From positions 1-9,956 of the forward strand of contig CAISIP010000241.1 of assembly GCA_903885415.1 (NCBI GenBank): a stretch of 9,956 nucleotides of DNA, read 5' to 3'. This DNA comes from an uncultured beta proteobacterium. Its GTDB lineage: Bacteria; Pseudomonadota; Gammaproteobacteria; Burkholderiales; Burkholderiaceae_C. The notes under the pieces were generated by a model. That model was not told where the DNA came from, searched no databases, and saw only the letters and a list, made by a program, of their open reading frames with translations. Shown in pieces: positions 6,396 through 9,956 of the stretch. Position numbers and translations under genes: made by a program. Position 1 is the stretch's first letter; the number at the start of each line of letters is the position of its first letter.

Positions 6396-8416
6396 CAGCT
6401 TGCAAGCCGCAGCAGCTCGGCGCCTTCGGCGACCTGGTCTCCGGGCGCGTAGAGCAGTTCCGACACGGTTCCGTCCGACGGTGACGCGATGCTGTGCTCC
6501 ATCTTCATCGCCTCGATCACCGCCAGCGCCTGGCCTTTGCGGACGCTTTCGCCAGCGCGAACCGCAAAGGACAGCAGCTTGCCGGGCATCGGCGCGCTCA
6601 GACGCCCGCCCTCGCCCTGGCTGTCGCCAGAGTGGGCCAGCAGATCGACGATGCGGATACGGGTCGCGCCGTGCGGCGCAAACACATGCGCGGTGTCGCC
6701 CAGCAGATAGACATGGACCCGGTGCCGCTGTCCGGCGAACTGAAGATCGATGGCGTCGCCCACCCGGGAAAATGAGAGAGCGCCCACGCGGGCGCCGACC
6801 TGCAATTGCAGGGCGCCGTCGTGCCCGTAGCACACAAGTGCCCGCACCGGATCTCCTTGAAACTCGAAACCAATGGTCCGCTGCGCGAGCCCGTAGGCGC
6901 GCCAGCCGTCACGCCGACTGAAGGGGTCGGCGTCCTCGCTGTCGTGCTCGCGCAGCAGCGTCGCAGCGAGCGCCGCCGCCGCCGCAATCTCCAGCCCCAC
7001 CGGCTCCTGCCCAAAAAGCAGCGCCTGCTCGCGCGGTATGAGTCCGGTGTCAAGATGGGCCTTGGAAAATGACGGGCTGCGCACGACATGGCGCAGGAAC
7101 TGCAGGTTGGTGCCGGGACCGACGATATGCGTCTGCGCCAGCGCCGCGTCGAGGCGCGCCAGCGCCTGCGCGCGGTCGCGGCCGTGCACGATCAGCTTGG
7201 CGACCATGGAATCGTAATGGGGCGTAATGGTGTCGCCCTGGCGCACGCCGGAGTCGATGCGCACCGCAGCAGCGTCGTGCAGCGCCATGCCGTCGGTGTT
7301 GCGCATGAAGGCCGCGTGCGGCGGCCAGCGCAGCACCGCGAGCTCGCCGGTAGCGGGAAGAAAATGGTTGTCCGGTGTCTCGGCGCAGATGCGCGCCTCG
7401 ATCGCATGGCCGTCGATGGTGATCGCATGCTGCGCCAGCGGCAGCGGCTCGCCGCTGGCGACGCGCAGTTGCCATTCGACCAGGTCCAGCCCGGTGACGG
7501 CCTCGGTCACAGGGTGCTCGACCTGCAGCCGGGTGTTCATCTCCATGAAGAAGAACGCCATCGCCCCATCGTCGCGCTGCTCAACGATGAACTCGACCGT
7601 TCCCGCACCCACATAGTGGACGGCGCGCGCCGCAGCCACCGCTGCGGCGCCCATCCGTTCGCGCAGCTCAGGGGTCATTCCCGGTGCCGGCGACTCCTCC
7701 AGCACTTTCTGGTGCCGGCGCTGCACCGAGCAGTCACGCTCAAACAGGTGCACGCAGTTGCCGTGCTGGTCGCCGAAGATCTGGAACTCGATGTGGCGCG
7801 GGCGTTGCACATATTTCTCGATCAGCACCGCGTCGTCGCCGAAACCGTTGAGCGCCTCGCGTTTGCACGACGCCAAGGCGGCGTCGAAATCTTCAGCGCG
7901 TTCGACCGCGCGCATGCCCTTTCCGCCGCCGCCGGCACTGGCCTTGATCAGCACCGGATAGCCGATGCGCCCGGCCTGCGCGCGCAACAGAACCGGGTCC
8001 TGGTCGGCCCCGTGGTAGCCCGGAACGAGCGGAACACCGGCGCGCTCCATCAGCCTCTTGGAATGCGACTTCAGGCCCATCGCGCTGATCGACGCCGGCG
8101 TGGGGCCTACGAAAACCAGACCGGCGTCGGCGCAGGCCTGCGCGAAAGCGGCGTTCTCGCTGAGAAAACCATAGCCCGGGTGCACCGCCTGCGCACCGGT
8201 CGTCTTGGCCGCCTCGAGGATGCGCTCCCAGTGCAGGTAGCTGTCCTTGGGCGCGTTGTCGCCGATGTGTACCGCCTCGTCGCAGGCCAGCAGATGCAGC
8301 GCCGACCGGTCGGCATCCGAGTAAACCGCCACCGTACGGATGCCCATGCGACGCGCGGTGGCCGCGACACGGCAGGCAATTTCGCCGCGGTTGGCGATCA
8401 GTATTTTGTCGAACAT
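6395..8416 (-). CDS. liuD: methylcrotonyl-CoA carboxylase, biotin carboxylase/biotin carrier (alpha) subunit
   Basis: ATP-dependent carboxylation of biotin for conversion of 3-methylcrotonyl-CoA to 3-methylglutaconyl-CoA; 673 residues, cytoplasmic. The biotin carboxylase domain occupies about 1-446: MFDKILIANRGEIACR start, HPGYGFLSEN (79-88), glycine-rich ATP loop AGGGGKGMR (161-169), RRHQKV (233-238) and the signature EMNTRLQVEHPVTE (292-305). A linking domain follows (about 470-600). The biotinyl domain at the end has AMKM with the biotinylated Lys638 (636-639). Architecture and length fit acyl-CoA carboxylase alpha subunits; the neighbouring liuB and liuE point to methylcrotonyl-CoA rather than propionyl- or geranyl-CoA. 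The ATG at 8416 has GGAG 7 nt upstream and matches the family N-terminus; upstream in-frame codons to 8482 are noncoding leader. The stop overlaps the ATG of the GhrA-like gene. Confidence 0.96.
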   Translation of the reverse strand: MFDKILIANRGEIACRVAATARRMGIRTVAVYSDADRSALHLLACDEAVHIGDNAPKDSYLHWERILEAAKTTGAQAVHPGYGFLSENAAFAQACADAGLVFVGPTPASISAMGLKSHSKRLMERAGVPLVPGYHGADQDPVLLRAQAGRIGYPVLIKASAGGGGKGMRAVERAEDFDAALASCKREALNGFGDDAVLIEKYVQRPRHIEFQIFGDQHGNCVHLFERDCSVQRRHQKVLEESPAPGMTPELRERMGAAAVAAARAVHYVGAGTVEFIVEQRDDGAMAFFFMEMNTRLQVEHPVTEAVTGLDLVEWQLRVASGEPLPLAQHAITIDGHAIEARICAETPDNHFLPATGELAVLRWPPHAAFMRNTDGMALHDAAAVRIDSGVRQGDTITPHYDSMVAKLIVHGRDRAQALARLDAALAQTHIVGPGTNLQFLRHVVRSPSFSKAHLDTGLIPREQALLFGQEPVGLEIAAAAALAATLLREHDSEDADPFSRRDGWRAYGLAQRTIGFEFQGDPVRALVCYGHDGALQLQVGARVGALSFSRVGDAIDLQFAGQRHRVHVYLLGDTAHVFAPHGATRIRIVDLLAHSGDSQGEGGRLSAPMPGKLLSFAVRAGESVRKGQALAVIEAMKMEHSIASPSDGTVSELLYAPGDQVAEGAELLRLAS

Positions 8417-8427
8417 GTCAGTGCTCC

Positions 8428-8462
8428 ATGCGGAAAGTCGCCCGCGCCAAAAAATGCCGCAT
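8428..8462 (-). repeat. 6-bp inverted repeat in the liuD leader, next to its ribosome binding site
   Basis: On the minus strand ATGCGG (8462-8457) can pair with CCGCAT (8433-8428) across 23 nt that include a run of six T. The second arm shares its last bases with ATGGAG, the Shine-Dalgarno region of liuD. A second short stem, GCGCT/AGCGC, lies just upstream. The whole 87-nt spacer (8417-8503) is otherwise empty. It could modulate liuD translation or act as a partial terminator, but 6 bp in GC-rich DNA may be chance. Confidence 0.25.
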
Positions 8463-8503
8463 CGCGCTTGCAGCCAGCGCACGGATGGCCGCTCGCCAGA
8501 GGG

Positions 8504-9364
8504 CTATTTTGCAAACTGCGCCTCCAGGAACGCCAGCATGTCCCTGGCCGATGCTTCGCGGGCCGGTGCATTTCCCCCGCGCAGGGCCCGGCCGGACCGG
8601 GTGCTGCCGATGCCCGAAAGCTCGCGCAGCGGAAGATGGCTGTCAAAGCCGTGGTAGCTGCCAGGGTACTCGATGTAGCGCAGGGCCGGCCCAGCCGCCT
8701 GCTGCGCCAGACGCTCGCCAAGCTGCCTGCAATAGGCCGCCAGCGTCCAGTTGTCGAGCTCACCGCTCATGATCAGCGTGGGGGCAGAAAGCGCATAGTG
8801 CGCATTGTTGAGCGCCTTGCTGCAGCCCGGGTAGAAGGCGACCAGTGCCGCCGGTTGGACCCCCGCAGCGCGGACCAGCGCGCTGGAAGCGTCTGCGCTG
8901 GCCAGAACGGTCTGGCCGCCGTGCGACCAACCGATGACGGCCAGGCGCGCAGCGTCGACGCCGGGCTGGCGCGCCAGCCAGTTCAGCGCGCCGTAGACAT
9001 CCAGCCGGCGGTCTTCCTCGGTGATCCTGCGCAGGTGAGACTTCTGGCTGCAGATCGAGCTTTCACCACGCGGGACGAAGCTCTCGGTAAAAAGCACGCC
9101 GATTCCCGCAGCGTTGAGTATCTGCACATAGCGCAACGGGTCGGGTCCGAGCCGCCCCGCGTGGGAACCGAGGCCGCCGCAGCCGTGCAATGCCAGGACC
9201 GCAGGCCGCGGCGACGCCCCGGCCGCGGCTGCAAACCAATAGGCAGGCAGCGAGACTCCCGGCTCCAAGCTGTCGATGCGCAGTTCGACACCGGTCTGCG
9301 CCAGCACCCCCGGTGCGCGCAGCATCGCGATCGCGAGCAGCAGGAGCAGAACCAGGCGTCGCAC
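8504..9364 (-). CDS. secreted alpha/beta hydrolase, dienelactone hydrolase-like, serine nucleophile
   Basis: Predicted periplasmic hydrolase of 286 residues. The N-terminus MRRLVLLLLLAIAMLRAPGV ending LAQ is a classic Sec signal peptide, with cleavage likely after Ala22. The mature part has an oxyanion-hole motif LALHGCGGLG (57-66), the nucleophile elbow GWSHGG with Ser147, Asp204 in SGELDNWT and His238 in SYHGFD, giving a full Ser-Asp-His triad. True dienelactone hydrolases use Cys, so the substrate is probably an ester or lactone other than dienelactone. Four Cys (62, 105, 181, 212) could form disulfides in the periplasm. The GTG at 9364 is chosen because it follows the liuB stop by 2 nt, has AGGA 7 nt upstream and gives a clean signal peptide; longer in-frame extensions run into liuB. 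It splits the two carboxylase subunit genes. The substrate is unknown. Confidence 0.88.
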   Translation of the reverse strand: MRRLVLLLLLAIAMLRAPGVLAQTGVELRIDSLEPGVSLPAYWFAAAAGASPRPAVLALHGCGGLGSHAGRLGPDPLRYVQILNAAGIGVLFTESFVPRGESSICSQKSHLRRITEEDRRLDVYGALNWLARQPGVDAARLAVIGWSHGGQTVLASADASSALVRAAGVQPAALVAFYPGCSKALNNAHYALSAPTLIMSGELDNWTLAAYCRQLGERLAQQAAGPALRYIEYPGSYHGFDSHLPLRELSGIGSTRSGRALRGGNAPAREASARDMLAFLEAQFAK

Positions 9365-9366
9365 GC

Positions 9367-9956
9367 TTACATCCTGAACAGGCCGAACCGGGTGTCGGGA
9401 ATCGGCGCATTGCGCGCCGCGCTCAGACCCAGCGCGAGCACCCGCCGGGTATCGGCCGGGTCGATCACACCGTCGTCCCACAAGCGCGCGGTGGCGAAGT
9501 AAGGATGGCCCTGCTCCTCGTACTGGTTGCGGATCGGCGCTTTGAAAGCCTCTTCCTCTTCCATGCTCCAGCTTGCGCCGCGGCCTTCGATGCCATCGCG
9601 CCGCACCGTCGCCAGCACCGATGCCGCCTGCTCGCCGCCCATCACCGAAATGCGCGCATTGGGCCACATCCAGAGAAAGCGCGGTGAAAAAGCGCGGCCG
9701 CACATGCCGTAATTTCCAGCGCCGAAGCTGCCGCCGATGATGACCGTGAACTTGGGAACCGCGGCGGTAGCGACCGCCGTCACCATCTTCGCGCCGTTGC
9801 GCGCAATGCCCTCGTTTTCGTACTTGCGCCCGACCATAAAGCCAGTGATGTTCTGCAGGAACACCAGCGGCACCTTACGCTGGCAGCACAGCTCGATGAA
9901 ATGCGTCGCCTTGAGCGCCGATTCGCTGAAAAGAATGCCGTTGTTGGCGACGATTC
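9367..9956 (-). CDS. liuB: methylcrotonyl-CoA carboxylase, carboxyltransferase (beta) subunit, C-terminal part
   Basis: Transfers the carboxyl group from biotin on LiuD to 3-methylcrotonyl-CoA. The final 195 residues are present; the beginning lies past the right edge (the full protein is usually about 535 residues). Recognisable segments are IVANNGILFSESALKATHFI at the edge, VPLVFLQNITGFMVGRKYE, GIARNGAKMVTAVA, the glycine-rich CoA/biotin-site strand VIIGGSFGAGNYGMCGRAF, FLWMWPNARISVMGGEQAA and the C-terminal LWDDGVIDPADTRRVLALGL. These are characteristic of methylcrotonyl-CoA carboxylase beta rather than propionyl-CoA carboxylase beta. The reading frame is open with no interruption. The stop TAA (9369-9367) is followed after 2 nt by the GTG of the secreted hydrolase, so translation of the two is likely coupled. 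Confidence 0.95.
   Translation of the reverse strand, partial: IVANNGILFSESALKATHFIELCCQRKVPLVFLQNITGFMVGRKYENEGIARNGAKMVTAVATAAVPKFTVIIGGSFGAGNYGMCGRAFSPRFLWMWPNARISVMGGEQAASVLATVRRDGIEGRGASWSMEEEEAFKAPIRNQYEEQGHPYFATARLWDDGVIDPADTRRVLALGLSAARNAPIPDTRFGLFRM

Noticed and set aside
7088..9502. Very long plus-strand open frame of 804 codons
   Set aside because: It lies antisense across most of liuD, the spacer and the secreted hydrolase, has an Arg/Ala/Gly/His-rich composition without any family motif, and is a typical shadow frame in GC-rich DNA.
1..9956. CRISPR array, insertion sequence, tRNA, phage or defence system
   Set aside because: I saw no regularly spaced repeats, transposase motifs, tRNA cloverleaf or known defence proteins; nearly all DNA is accounted for by conserved metabolic or housekeeping genes.

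Overview
The window is a gene-dense, GC-rich stretch (judged by eye at around two thirds G+C). Every gene I can support lies on the minus strand, so transcription runs from the right end towards the left. Protein content and style (a methylcrotonyl-CoA carboxylase/HMG-CoA lyase locus, a GhrA-type reductase, DUF1289, a UvrA with the motif SSRSTVGTMTELNDHLKLLF) suggest a betaproteobacterium of the order Burkholderiales, perhaps Comamonadaceae. That placement is inference from recalled families, not a search result.

Right part (9956 to about 3627): a tightly packed leucine/isovalerate-catabolism operon. In transcription order it holds the C-terminal 195 residues of the methylcrotonyl-CoA carboxylase carboxyltransferase subunit (liuB), a secreted serine-nucleophile dienelactone-hydrolase-like protein, the biotin-carrying methylcrotonyl-CoA carboxylase subunit (liuD), a GhrA-like 2-hydroxyacid dehydrogenase, hydroxymethylglutaryl-CoA lyase (liuE), a small DUF1289 cysteine-motif protein with a probable TTG start, and a 2-hydroxychromene-2-carboxylate isomerase/kappa-GST-like protein. 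Four of the six junctions are coupled by stop-start contact or overlap (2-nt gap, TGATG, TTGA, ATGA). LiuB+LiuD carboxylate 3-methylcrotonyl-CoA, and LiuE cleaves HMG-CoA to acetyl-CoA and acetoacetate. The hydratase between them (liuC) is not in the window.

Middle (3626 to 1367): after a 111-nt spacer carrying a perfect 8-bp inverted repeat come an aldo/keto reductase of the voltage-gated K+ channel beta-subunit type and, 19 nt later, a NYN (LabA-like PIN) ribonuclease-fold protein with a LOTUS/OST-HTH-like domain and a basic RG-rich tail.

Left part (1366 to 1): a 179-nt intergenic region with two short hairpins and a weak promoter candidate, then the first 395 residues of a UvrA-family excinuclease ATPase that runs off the window. 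Its first zinc knuckle has Ser where the second Cys is expected.

I see no tRNA, rRNA, CRISPR array, insertion sequence, phage gene or attachment site. This is mainly a conserved metabolic region. The points that most deserve a second look are the unusual accessory genes embedded in the leucine operon, the NYN-LOTUS protein and the altered UvrA zinc site.
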